Origin: CAZYFH01 sp965197395
GTDB lineage: Bacteria; Acidobacteriota; Vicinamibacteria; Vicinamibacterales; UBA8438
Direction of reading: 5' to 3'
Assembly: GCA_965197395.1 (NCBI GenBank)
Contig: CBDANB010000003.1
Coordinates: 1 to 64,000, forward strand
Length of the DNA stretch: 64,000 nucleotides
Shown here: positions 17,439-25,525 of the stretch, piece after piece
Numbering within the stretch: position 1 is the first letter of the stretch
How the letters are laid out: the number at the start of each line of letters is the position of its first letter
Program-made: the position numbers and the translations under genes
Notes under the pieces: model-generated
Seen by the model: the letters and a program-made list of their open reading frames with translations, nothing else
The model's database searches: none
What the model was told of the DNA's origin: nothing

Positions 17439-17502
17439 CATTAACAATCTGGCGGGCTGGAAACTTGGCGAATACGCCACACCCGATTTACAGCTAGACT
17501 GA

Positions 17503-17820
17503 CGCGCCTTGCGGTTCGACGAGGTCGCGCCTGGCCGCAGCCCCAGGCACCGAGCGCGATCACGACCGGTGTAGCGACGCGAGACCGCGTCGACGTCAAG
17601 TGGCTCGACCTTCTGCCCCGACTGACTGCGGACGCGAGGGCGCGTCAGCTGAATCCGACGCCCACCCAGCGTGAAAAGTGATGGCGAACGCGCCCAGCAC
17701 GGGCAGGGGAATCTGCACGGTCGCGGCCGGCGGCCGCTCCACGGCTTGGAGGCGACGGGACTTCCTGGCATCGTCATGGCATCCCTCCGTACCACACGAA
17801 GGGTGAAGAAGCCGCCGCCA
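17503..17820 (-). mobile_element. Mosaic of inverted IS256 fragments
   Basis: Stretches here are reverse complements of separate parts of the IS256 element at 14358-15672. One covers its 5' leader and first codons (17690-17818). One covers the segment TLGGRRIQLTRPRVRSQSGQ. Shorter ones match positions near 14940 and 15060. Internal segments between them are deleted. No functional gene remains. Confidence 0.75.
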
Positions 17821-17895
17821 CTCAGCCCGCATACATTCGTGCGCGGGCTGGAAACTTGGGAATACGCCACACCCGATTTACAGCTAGACTGACGT
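17818..17895 (+). repeat. Second copy of an ISL3-end/host-gene junction
   Basis: This stretch repeats the right end of ISL3 copy 2 (CAGCCCGCATACATTCGTGC) followed by the tail of the broken gene (GGGCTGGAAACTTGG... to CAGCTAGACTGACG), as at 17410-17504. About 20 bases at the junction itself are missing. The junction only exists after ISL3 inserted, so the duplication is later than that insertion. Confidence 0.75.
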
Positions 17896-17939
17896 GCGTT
17901 ACCTGGCCGGCAGCGGTGTCGGTCAAGTGGTAGAAAAGT

Positions 17940-18413
17940 GGTTCCTCACACAAATGTGTGCACGATTCAGCCCCCAGCAGGTCAGCCACGCCGTGGAAAG
18001 AGGCTGCGGATGTGTTCGTGCCCGCGAATCAGCGGTGAAGTCGTCTATCGCTCAGTCGACGGCCGCCTGCGCGGGCCCCGCTTTTGGTGGGGGGCCTGCT
18101 CGACGGCAGCCGGTCCCACCTCAAGGTGCTGAGGCGCTGGCATTTACAGGGCGACGAACCATGAACACTCGTGGAACGCGGCCTGGACTTTCGCCGACGT
18201 TTTACCGCTGGGCCGAACCCTCGCTGACTGTTCAGCCCCTTGGCACTGGCAGGCCCCTCGCGATTTCCGCCGTGTACCGTGGGCCGGACTTTCCGAGAGC
18301 CTGCAGTTCCTCTCCAGATACAGACGGTGTTCTCCAGCCACGTAAGTCGATGACAATGCTTGACTTATTAGCCATGGAACCGGCCAAAGCTGCACCGATC
18401 CCTGAGAGGAACC
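17940..18413 (+). mobile_element. 474-bp MITE-like element with ISL3-type ends, copy A
   Basis: The left end GGTTCCTCACACAAATGTGT is close to that of the full ISL3 copies. The right end is GAGGAACC. An exact 8-bp duplication AGAAAAGT flanks it (17932-17939, 18414-18421). No transposase is recognisable, yet one plus-strand frame is open from end to end. A near-identical copy is at 19593. Confidence 0.85.
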
Positions 18414-18424
18414 AGAAAAGTGAT

Positions 18425-18695
18425 ACATCATCCCGCCACGAGGTTGCGCCGCTGCCGGTGCCACCCGCGCGAGCTCCTGGTAGCCGACTAACGCACGGAG
18501 CGTGATCGCGCCCGAGCGCAGGAGCCCGAACAACGAAAGCACGACTGCGTCCTGGCTCGGCAAGCTGGCTCGCGTCTTCACCCCGCGCCGAACTCTTCAT
18601 GGATGCGCTCGAGCGCGTTCGTTGTGCGGAGCGCCTTCCATTGCGCCATCGGGAACCGCAGAAACTTCTCGACCGGGGTCTCGATCACCGCGCGA
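18425..18695 (-). pseudogene. IS256-type transposase C-terminal fragment, frameshifted
   Basis: The minus strand reads EKFLRFPMAQWKALRTTNAL and ERIHEEF, then after a frame change VKTRASLPSQDAVVLSLFGL and LRSGAITLRALVGYQEL. This is the conserved C-terminal region of a subgroup of mutator-type transposases. It is distinct from the IS256 copy at 14358. Confidence 0.65.
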
Positions 18696-18892
18696 ATCCG
18701 CTCGCGCATCAGGGTCTCCAACGGGTTGACGTTCGTGGTCGCGTGTTCCCGGTCGTTCCTGGCATCGTCGTCATCGCGTCATCCTCCGGAACCCGCCAGC
18801 GGGAGTAGCTCGAATGTGAAACCGCGCCGGATGATGACGCCGTTTTACTTTTCCACCAACTTCACGACACTACCGGCCGGCACGAGGACAGT

Positions 18893-20519
18893 ATGAGCAG
18901 TAAGGAACCACGGGCATTCATACCCCTCTTCAAGGTCCGCATGTCGCCGAATGCCGCCGAGCGCGTGAAGGGCGTACTGGAGTCGGGGTACATCGGTCAG
19001 GGTGAGCAGGTTGAGATATTTGAACGGGCTCTTGCGCAGTTTACCGGCCACCCTGCGCCGCTGTCACTAAACTCCGCCACTTCTGGTTTGATGCTGGCGC
19101 TGCGGCTGATCCGTGGCATTGATTCAGAGCCGGGAGAGGTTCTGGCGCCACCGATAACCTGCACTGCTACCAATTGGCCGATACTGGCGTCCGGGCAAAA
19201 AATCCGCTGGGTGGACACCAATCACGCGGATGGAAACATGGATGTCGAAGACCTGCGCAGCAAACTGTCCCCGCGAACCCGGGCGATCATGCTGGTTCAT
19301 TGGGGTGGTTACCCCAACGATCTAGACGCGATCAAAGCGGTTCAGGACGAGTGTTACGACAAGTATGGAACCCGCCCGTCGATTGTTGAGGATGCGGCCC
19401 ATGCCTTCGGCAGTAAATACCGTGGCAACATGATCGGTACCTCGGGCAATTACTGCGTGTTCAGTTTTCAGGCTATTAAGCACCTGACCTGTGGCGACGG
19501 AGGCGCGTTATTATGCCCGGATGAACACGAAACCGAGCGCGCGCGGTTGATGCGCTGGTACGGTATGGACCGTGCCCAAAGCAATGGTTTTCGGTTCCTC
19601 ACACAAATGTGTGCACGATTCAGCCCCCAGCAGGTCAGCCACGCCGTGGAAAGAGGCTGCGGATGTGTTCGTGCCCGCGAATCAGCGGTGAAGTCGTCTA
19701 TCGCTCAGTCGACGGCCGCCTGCGCGGGCCCCGCTTTTGGTGGGGGGCCTGCTCGACGGCAGCCGGTCCCACCTCAAGGTGCTGAGGCGCTGGCATTTAC
19801 AGGGCGACGAACCATGAACACTCGTGGAACGCGGCCTGGACTTTCGCCGACGTTTTACCGCTGGGCCGAACCCTCGCTGACTGTTCAGCCCCTTGGCACT
19901 GGCAGGCCCCTCGCGAATTCCGCCGTGTACCGTGGGCCGGACTTTCCGAGAGCCTGCAGTTCCTCTCCAGATACAGACGGTGTTCTCCAGCCACGTAAGT
20001 CGATGACAATGCTTGACTTATTAGCCATGGAACCGGCCAAAGCTGCACCGATCCCTGAGAGGAAGCAATGGTTTTCGATGCGATCAGGATATCGTCGAAT
20101 GGGGATATAAATTCCACATGAACGATATCTCGGCGGCGATAGGACTGGCCAATATGTCGCTGGTCGATGAAACCCTAGCACTGCACCAGCAGAACGCTGA
20201 CTATTATGGAACAGCCTTGCGCGATGTTCCGGGCATTGGCTTGTTGCAGGAGGACGCCGATCGCGACAGCGCATATTGGTTGTTCACCATCCGGGCGGAG
20301 CGCCGAGACGATCTGAAACGGAAGCTGGAGGAGCGAGGCATCATGTCCGGTATGGTGCACCGGCGCAATGATCAGTATTCTTGTACCCGGGAATTCGTTG
20401 CCGGGGAATTGCCGGGCACCGACATTCTTGATAGGGAGATGCTGTGTATTCCGGTTGGGTGGTGGGTCGTCCCTGAAGATCGCGAACGTATCGCCGACAC
20501 TATCAAGGAGGGATGGTGA
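18893..20519 (+). pseudogene. DegT/DnrJ/EryC1-family aminotransferase, interrupted
   Basis: Excising 19593-20076 (element plus one target copy) restores a protein of about 380 residues. The PLP-lysine region is FSFQAIKHLTCGDGGAL, with VEDAAHAFGSKYRG before it and YKFHMNDISAAIGLANM after it. The family makes amino sugars such as perosamine or 4-amino-4,6-dideoxyhexoses for surface polysaccharides. A GAGGA-like ribosome site precedes the ATG. Composition is less GC-rich than the housekeeping genes. The next gene is a GNAT acetyltransferase overlapping by 7 bp, so the pair probably made an N-acetylated amino sugar. Confidence 0.85.
19593..20064 (+). mobile_element. 472-bp MITE-like element with ISL3-type ends, copy B
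   Basis: It is nearly identical to copy A (for example GCGATTTCC versus GCGAATTCC) and inserted in the aminotransferase gene. The last two bases (CC) of the right end are missing. The flanks share 12 bp (GCAATGGTTTTC at 19581-19592 and 20065-20076) rather than the expected 8, so the right junction was altered after or during insertion. Confidence 0.8.
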
Positions 20520-20935
20520 TCGACTCGGTCGTACTGCGACCGCTTGAGGAAAGCGACCTGGAGTTTCTTTGCGACGTCCGCCACCACCCGGACACGCTCC
20601 CGTTTCTGCACGATCCTCGCAGTTTTTCGATAGAAGAGGTTCGGCATTGGTTTGTCACGGAAGATCCGGAGTGGTTAATCGTCGAGCACGATGGGGCCAG
20701 AGTGGGGTATATCCGCATTGCGGACAAGGACCTTACAGCACGGCGAATAAAGATCGGGATGGATATCCACCCTGCCGTCCGGCGGCAAGGTCTCGCCTTT
20801 GCCGCCTATCAGCACTTGTTCCAACGGCTTCTGCAGGGGGGCTGGAAAACCGTATGGCTGGAAGTACTGTCCCACAACCATGCGGCACGAGAGTTGTATG
20901 AAAAGCTCGGCTTTCGCTACCTTTCCAACGGGTAA
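20513..20935 (+). CDS. GNAT acetyltransferase, 3' end cut by IS66
   Basis: The product has 140 residues. The acetyl-CoA region is visible as IHPAVRRQGLAFAAYQHLF, and the C-terminal NHAARELYEKLGFRYLSNG is typical of amino-sugar or ribosomal N-acetyltransferases. The start overlaps the aminotransferase end. The stop TAA is the second to fourth base of the IS66 end (GTAA). Without IS66 the frame would continue about 28 residues (GSCKTQSAGRR...) to a TAA near 22700. The core fold seems complete, so activity may remain. The likely substrate is the amino sugar made by its neighbour. Confidence 0.8.
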   Translation: MVIDSVVLRPLEESDLEFLCDVRHHPDTLPFLHDPRSFSIEEVRHWFVTEDPEWLIVEHDGARVGYIRIADKDLTARRIKIGMDIHPAVRRQGLAFAAYQHLFQRLLQGGWKTVWLEVLSHNHAARELYEKLGFRYLSNG

Positions 20936-20969
20936 CTGGTTACCGGGTCTGACCTTCCATACCGAACAT

Positions 20970-21161
20970 TTTTGACTTGTACAATTGTCCGGAATCTGGC
21001 ATAACCTCGATGCAGTCCGAGGACGCAGTGGCGGATCACCCACGAAAAACCCCGAAAGGGAAACCCGGATAGACCCATCTTTATGGCTATATCTGATATC
21101 CCTGTCTTTCCTGGGTAAATTTTGACTTGTACAATTGTCCGGAATCTGGCATAACCTCGAT
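20970..21161 (+). repeat. 43-bp direct repeats around a permuted fragment of the 367-bp element
   Basis: The 43-bp unit beginning TTTTGACTTGTACAATTGTC occurs at about 20970-21012 and 21119-21161. Between the units lies the right part of the 367-bp element ending GGAAACCCGGATAGACCC, then ATCTTTAT, then its other end GGCTATATC and TGATATCCCTGTCTTTCC. The two ends are therefore joined tail to head across 8 bp. Confidence 0.7.
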
Positions 21162-22601
21162 GTGGCGGATCGGTCTGACGCTCCTCGGGACAGCGAACGC
21201 ATTGCACGGTTGCGGCGCGAGCTTGAACGGTCGGAAGCAGAACGCGTCCGATTGGAGCGCGACCGCGACCGGCTGCGCCGTGAGAACGAGCGGCTGAAGC
21301 ACGAACTCGACCTGGCGCGTCGGGCGGGCACACGGCAGGCGGCACCGTTCTCGAAAGGCGCGCCCACGCCACAGCCACGACGCAGCGGGCGCCGAGCAGG
21401 GCCGCGCCACGGCCGCCACCGGCACCGGCCCCCGCCGGGGCGCGTCGACGAGGTCATCGCGGTCCCGGTGCCGACCACGTGTCCGCACTGTGCCGGTGCC
21501 GTGTCGCCGACGCGCGTATCGGCGCAGTATCAGGAAGACCTGCCGGTGGTGGTGCCGCGCGTGCGCCGCTTCGACGTGGGGATCGGTCACTGCGCGACGT
21601 GTGGCCGGCGCGTGCAAGGGCGCCACCCGTTGCAGACGTCGGATGCCTTGGGCGCCGCCGCCGTGCAGCTCGGGCCGCAGGCCCTCGCCTTGATCGTCGT
21701 CCTCAACAAGCAGCTGGGGCTGTCGCATGGCAAGGTCGTCCGGCTCCTGCGCGATCGCTTCGGCTTGGCGGTCACCGCCAGCACGGTGACGCGCGCCTTG
21801 CATCGCGCGGCGCGTCAGGCCCAGCCGACCTATGCGGCCCTCTGCGAGGTCATTCGCGGGAGCCCCGTCGTCGCCCCCGACGAAACCAGCTGGAAGGTCA
21901 ATGGGCAGTTGGAGTGGTTGTGGGCCTTCGCGACGCCTGAGACGACGGTGTATCAGATTCAACCCGGGCGAGGGTTCCCGCAGGCAGCGGCGGTGCTCGG
22001 CGCCGACTACGACGGCGTGCTGGTCCGCGACGGCTGGGCGCCGTATCGGCAGTTCACGCAGGCGGGGCATCAAACCTGCGTCGCTCATCTCTTGCGGCGC
22101 TGTCGCGACTTGATGAAGGACCACCCGCGCGCGCCGTTTGCCGCGCGCGTCAAGGGGCTCTTGCAGCAGGCGCTGGGCATCCGCGACCGGCGCACCGCGG
22201 GGACCATGTCGGCGCACGGCGCCGCTGTGGCCCGAGGCCACGTGCTCAACCAGCTGCTCACGGCCCTGGACGAGCCCGGCACGCTTCCCGCCATGCAGCG
22301 CTTGGCCGCGCATCTCTGCACCGAACTGCCCGCCCTCTTCAGCTTTCTCTTCGACCCCACGATCGATGCGACGAACTGGCGCGCCGAACAGGCGCTGCGA
22401 CCGGCCGTCGTGAACCGCAAGGTCTGTGGCGGCAACCGCTCGGCCCGCGGCGCTGACACCCAACACGTCCTCATGAGCGTGCTGCGTACCGCTCAGCAGC
22501 GCAACTTGGATGCGGCCACCGTCCTCGTCGAGCTGCTTCATGCCCCACAACCCACCATCTCACCGGCCCTCGCTCACCCCACGAGCGGGTCACCCCGGTA
22601 A
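21162..22601 (+). CDS. IS66-family transposase (TnpC-type)
   Basis: The protein has about 479 residues. An N-terminal coiled coil (LRRELERSEAERVRLERDRD) is followed by the zinc-binding CPHCAG and CATCGRR, then the DDE region with VVAPDETSWKVNG, VRDGWAPYRQF and NWRAEQALRPAVVNRKVCGG. The GTG at 21162 is chosen. The alternative TTG at 21135 lies within the repeated leader, which looks like promoter sequence (TTGACT). Confidence 0.88.
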   Translation: MADRSDAPRDSERIARLRRELERSEAERVRLERDRDRLRRENERLKHELDLARRAGTRQAAPFSKGAPTPQPRRSGRRAGPRHGRHRHRPPPGRVDEVIAVPVPTTCPHCAGAVSPTRVSAQYQEDLPVVVPRVRRFDVGIGHCATCGRRVQGRHPLQTSDALGAAAVQLGPQALALIVVLNKQLGLSHGKVVRLLRDRFGLAVTASTVTRALHRAARQAQPTYAALCEVIRGSPVVAPDETSWKVNGQLEWLWAFATPETTVYQIQPGRGFPQAAAVLGADYDGVLVRDGWAPYRQFTQAGHQTCVAHLLRRCRDLMKDHPRAPFAARVKGLLQQALGIRDRRTAGTMSAHGAAVARGHVLNQLLTALDEPGTLPAMQRLAAHLCTELPALFSFLFDPTIDATNWRAEQALRPAVVNRKVCGGNRSARGADTQHVLMSVLRTAQQRNLDAATVLVELLHAPQPTISPALAHPTSGSPR

Positions 22602-22609
22602 CGAGTTAC

Positions 22610-22962
22610 CCCAACGGTAGCTGCAAGACTCAGAGTGCTGGTCGCCGCGCCGAGTCGTTAACGATGACCAAGACATGTACCCCACCCTAACCGCTCTGGG
22701 TCTTGTGGCTGGTGAGCCCAGCAAACACATGATTCCTGGCCCCCGCTGAAGGCCGCGAGCCGGTCCCGGAAACCGGGCGCTAAAGTGCCCCGGCATCCAG
22801 GGAGGTTTGTTGAACCCTGCCTACTGCCGCCCCGGTAGCTCAATGAACGACCAGATGAAGAGCAAGAGGAACACGATGAGCACCAAGGACGATAGACGAT
22901 ATTAGACGGGTGCCCGTCAGTTAACGTAAGGTTCGTTCTCCGACCCAGCGGCCCAGGACTCC
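22610..22962. other. Gene-free interval after IS66
   Basis: The first ~90 bases would have been the 3' end of the GNAT gene. The rest shows no recognisable coding, repeat or RNA signature. Confidence 0.5.
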
Positions 22963-23160
22963 GACGTCGCCGCCTGTGGATCCAGCAAGAGCCATCTGGC
23001 CCAAGCCATCGGACGCGCCGCCATCCACCAGGGCTATCGCGTCCTCTATCGGGAAGCGCACACGCTCCTCGAAGAGCTCGCCGAGGCGACGCTCGCCGAC
23101 ACCCGCAAGGCCTACCTCACCGATCTGACCCGCTTGCCGCTGCTCATCATCGATTTATGA
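22963..23160 (+). pseudogene. IS21 IstB-type ATPase fragment
   Basis: The 65-codon frame reads CGSSKSHLAQAIGRAAIHQG and YRVLYREAHTLLEEL, then LTRLPLLIIDL and a stop. This spans the Walker A (usually GxxGTGKSHLA) to Walker B (LLIIDD) part of IstB. The Walker A is altered and both ends of the gene are missing. Confidence 0.75.
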
Positions 23161-23298
23161 CAAGCGATCAGTAATTTGGAGTTACCCGCTCTGCGATGCC
23201 GGCGGCCTCAGTCACGTCGCGTCTTGTCTCCACATTACTGATGCGATGTGAGTACATCGGAGCCGTGCCGATTCTGGCACCCCCTCCTGGAGGCTCCG

Positions 23299-23376
23299 AT
23301 GCTGACCGAGCTCTTTCCTCGCATGCTCCGTCGGTATTCGTCGTTGCCGCTCCTCGGGCCCATCGTGGGCGATAGG
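23299..23376 (+). pseudogene. Possible N-terminal scrap of a tyrosine recombinase
   Basis: The plus strand reads MLTELFPRMLRRYSSLPLLG, which resembles the start of some phage-type integrases (LFPR-x-RRY-x-SLP-x-LGP). It is preceded by GGAGG and stops matching after about 25 codons, where the kinase-gene tail begins on the other strand. The match is short, so this is tentative. Confidence 0.3.
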
Positions 23377-24407
23377 AACGGGCACGCGCTCTTTGAGTTC
23401 CTCGAACCAGTTCATGACGATGACAATGTGAGGTTCCGCCGCGGTCTCGTCCCCCGTCGTGTCTTCTTTGGCTATATCCGAGTTTCCCAAATAGCGTAAG
23501 CACCTGATATCCCAGTCTTTCCGGGGTAAATCGAGCGTTCGGCGTGTACAGGTCGACGGTGTTGACGCGAACATAGTTGTTCGCCGGTCGACTGCAGTCC
23601 GAGGACGCAGCGGTCCAGTTCGACATCACGCATGGGCCCCCTCCCTGGGAGCCATCTTGTCGCGCACGGACGGGCCCTGTGGAAGCTGACGGCGCCGTGG
23701 ACGCACAGAACGCGCCCACCGTGCCTTGGAAAACGCTGTGCGTTTTCCACGAGCTCCCACAGGGCCTTTCCAATCAAATCACCCACGAAAAACCCCGAAA
23801 GGCCCCAAAATGGCGTTGGGAAACCCGGATAGACCCTCTTCTTTGACCATGAGAAACCGCTGGCCGTCGGGGGCCATGTCGTAGGTGCGCGTGGGCACAA
23901 CGGGCGCGGTCACCAGGTACGATCCCTCGAACACGACCTCGCCATCGCCCGCCGTGAAGGTCGGCTGCGTCTGGACCGGTACCGCCATCACTGCCCCGCC
24001 CGGAGCGCGATACAACAACTCGCGCCCGTCTGGCGCCCACAGCGGCTGGGTACCCCCGCCGGTCGAGATCGGCCAGCGGCCCTCGTCCAGGTTGGGGAAG
24101 GGCTGGACGTAGATCTCAGCCCGGCCCGACGCATTGGACTGGTAGGCGATCCAGCGGCCGTCGGGCGAGAGTTCCGGATTCTGCTCAGCAAACTCGGTGG
24201 CGAGCAGCGGTTCCGACGGGCGCTCGCCGTCCAGGGAGAGCACACGAAGGTCGGGCCCGGTGTCCGGATGAGTTTCGCGGAACACCAGGCGCGTCCCGTC
24301 GGGCGAGAATGCGTGCGCGAATTGCGGGTTGGGCGCCTCGGTCAGCTGCTCGACGGCGCCGGTGCCATCGCCTGCTTTCCAGAACAGTTTCGGTAGTCCC
24401 GCGCGGT
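23377..24407 (-). pseudogene. PD40 beta-propeller C-terminal part of a Ser/Thr kinase-type protein
   Basis: Reading from 24407 the frame gives KLFWKAGDGTGAVEQLTEAP, FAHAFSPDGTRLVFRE and NPELSPDGRWIAYQSNASGR (TolB/PD40 blades), then PDGQRFLMVKE. The 367-bp element with its TCTTCTTT duplication interrupts here. Past it the frame continues DTTGDETAAEPHIVIVMNWF and EELKERVP, the usual ending of acidobacterial kinase/PD40 proteins. The upstream part is cut off at the IS200 remnant. A kinase N-terminus at 28161-27817 on the same strand may be the missing start. Confidence 0.75.
23470..23836 (-). mobile_element. 367-bp MITE-like element, family 1, copy 2
   Basis: It is inverted relative to copy 1, with the same length and ends. 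It is flanked by an exact 8-bp duplication TCTTCTTT (23462-23469 and 23837-23844). It interrupts the PD40 gene in frame context. Confidence 0.85.
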
Positions 24408-24412
24408 TTGAA

Positions 24413-24845
24413 TTGATGAACTACCGCCTAAAGGCGGTAGATTCACGTACCGACTGAAAGTCGGCTTGCGGCTCAAGCCGCCTGAAAGGGGCCCGGCTGA
24501 GAGCCGGCTCAAGGCTCGCGTGGCGCGGTGATCTTGAACCCCTCCACATCCTCATCCCACCGCTGGTCCTCGATATACTCCTTGATCGTTTGTTCGTCGA
24601 CCGCACCCACGCTCGCGCAGAAATACCCCCGCGCCCACAGGTGCTGCCCCCAGTACCGTTTGCGCAGCTCCGGGAACTCCCGCTGCAGCAGGCGAGACGA
24701 CCGCCCCTTGATGAATTGCACCAGCTTCGACGGCGACAACTGGGGCGGCGCGCTCACCAGAATGTGCAGATGATCCGGCGACACCGCCCCCCGAATGATC
24801 GTCACGTCCCGCGCCGCGCAGATCTGCCGAATCACCTCCCGCGAG
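24413..24845 (-). mobile_element. IS200/IS605 remnant of a different subgroup
   Basis: The 3' side carries hairpins (CTACCGCCT-AAA-GGCGGTAG at about 24421, then CCGACTGAAAGTCGG and GCCGGCTC pairs). The transposase gene lacks its first ~35 codons and no left end is seen at 24845. The sequence is clearly different from the IS200 copies at 9033 and 60591. Confidence 0.75.
24509..24838 (-). pseudogene. TnpA (Y1 HUH) transposase, 5'-truncated
   Basis: The retained part starts near IRQICAARDVTIIRG. It shows the HUH motif as PDHLHILVSAPP and the tyrosine region as GQHLWARGYFCASVG and TIKEYIEDQRWDED. The N-terminal strand with the start codon is missing. Confidence 0.8.
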
Positions 24846-24849
24846 GGCC

Positions 24850-25153
24850 ATCAGTTATCAGGGAGATCCAGAGGAATTCTATCGATTGCCGAGCCACTGC
24901 TCCACCAGGGCTACGAATCAGTCCGGATGACGACGGCCGCACCCCTCAGCCAACGCTCGTTGGGGTTACCCATGTGGCCACCGACCACCAGGTCGGTCAG
25001 ATTGCGACCCCCCCCCACTGTGCAATTTCGTGCATCCAACGGACACTCGCCGCCAGGCTCACCCCCCATCGCCGCGGCGCATGGCTTGCATCTCCGCGAG
25101 GCACGCGCCGCTCCCCACGCGCGAACGACACCTGGCCGGAGGGTATCTCAGTC
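24850..25153. other. Gene-free interval upstream of the HD-GYP gene
   Basis: No convincing gene is seen. The last bases hold a GGAGG that can serve as the ribosome site for the HD-GYP start at 25154. A run of nine C lies near 25010. Confidence 0.5.
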
Positions 25154-25525
25154 ATGGGCGAGCATGCGTGCCGGGCGGACCGCCCCGAAGTCGCAGACGC
25201 CGCCGTCATGAACCTCACCTTCACAGTCGAGGCCCGTACCTGGGACGCCATGGGCCACGGCGGTCGCGTGGCTGAGTACGCCACGGCCTTGGGCGCCACC
25301 GTGGGGCTGCGGCCGGCCGACCTCGACGCGTTACGGCACGGTGCGTTTCTCCACGACATCGGCAAGGTCGGTATCCCTGAGGCGGTGTTGCTGAAGCCAG
25401 ACCGGCTCACGGCGCAGGAACGCCAGCTCATCGAACGCCATCCTGCTATCGGGGATGAGGTGTGCAGAATGCTCGATGTGCCGCACAGCGAACGGCTGAT
25501 CGTGCGGTGCCATCACGAACGGCTA

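Larger units (their letters stand above)
14256..17502 (+). pseudogene. Unrecognised gene broken by IS256 and ISL3 copy 2
   Basis: Three pieces belong together. 14256-14357 encodes MEDRILIGSVFANDSQEQAQ and WLALQLAYIRATTKR. About 15685-16092 encodes EIAIAIRPENIEQRLHSSIL, then LLRSNQCNVHPLLCGVYFDM and YWAHAVDEN. 17447-17502 encodes the tail. Excising ISL3 copy 2 with one CATTAACA restores PSGFINNLAGWKLGEYATPD, then LQLD and a stop. The segment between the first two pieces is missing, as is the right end of the IS256 element, so one deletion removed both. The base composition is visibly less GC-rich than the surroundings. I cannot name the family; the start of the protein resembles a cytosolic nucleotide- or sugar-handling fold only vaguely. 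Confidence 0.6.
17928..18871 (-). mobile_element. Relic of a second IS256-type element, invaded by a short element
   Basis: The inverted ends GGTAGAAAAGTGATACATCA (17928) and GGTGGAAAAGT (complement, near 18871) enclose the 3' third of a transposase gene on the minus strand. The short ISL3-type element at 17940-18413 inserted near one end, duplicating AGAAAAGT. The 5' two thirds of the transposase are gone. Confidence 0.6.
20932..22609 (+). mobile_element. IS66-family insertion sequence
   Basis: The inverted ends GTAACTGGTTACCGGG and GTAACTCGTTACCGGG begin with the GTAA typical of IS66. The flanking octamers TCCAACGG and CCCAACGG match at seven of eight positions. Only a TnpC-type gene is present, without tnpA or tnpB. 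The leader contains a 43-bp direct repeat and a scrambled piece of the 367-bp element. Confidence 0.85.

Noticed and set aside
18893..20110. 405-codon frame as a complete protein
   Set aside because: It is a chimera: aminotransferase start, the short element read through, and an out-of-phase tail. The true gene resumes after the element.
25010..25020. Run of nine C as a phase-variation tract
   Set aside because: It lies outside any gene I can support, upstream of the HD-GYP start, so no effect on a reading frame can be argued.
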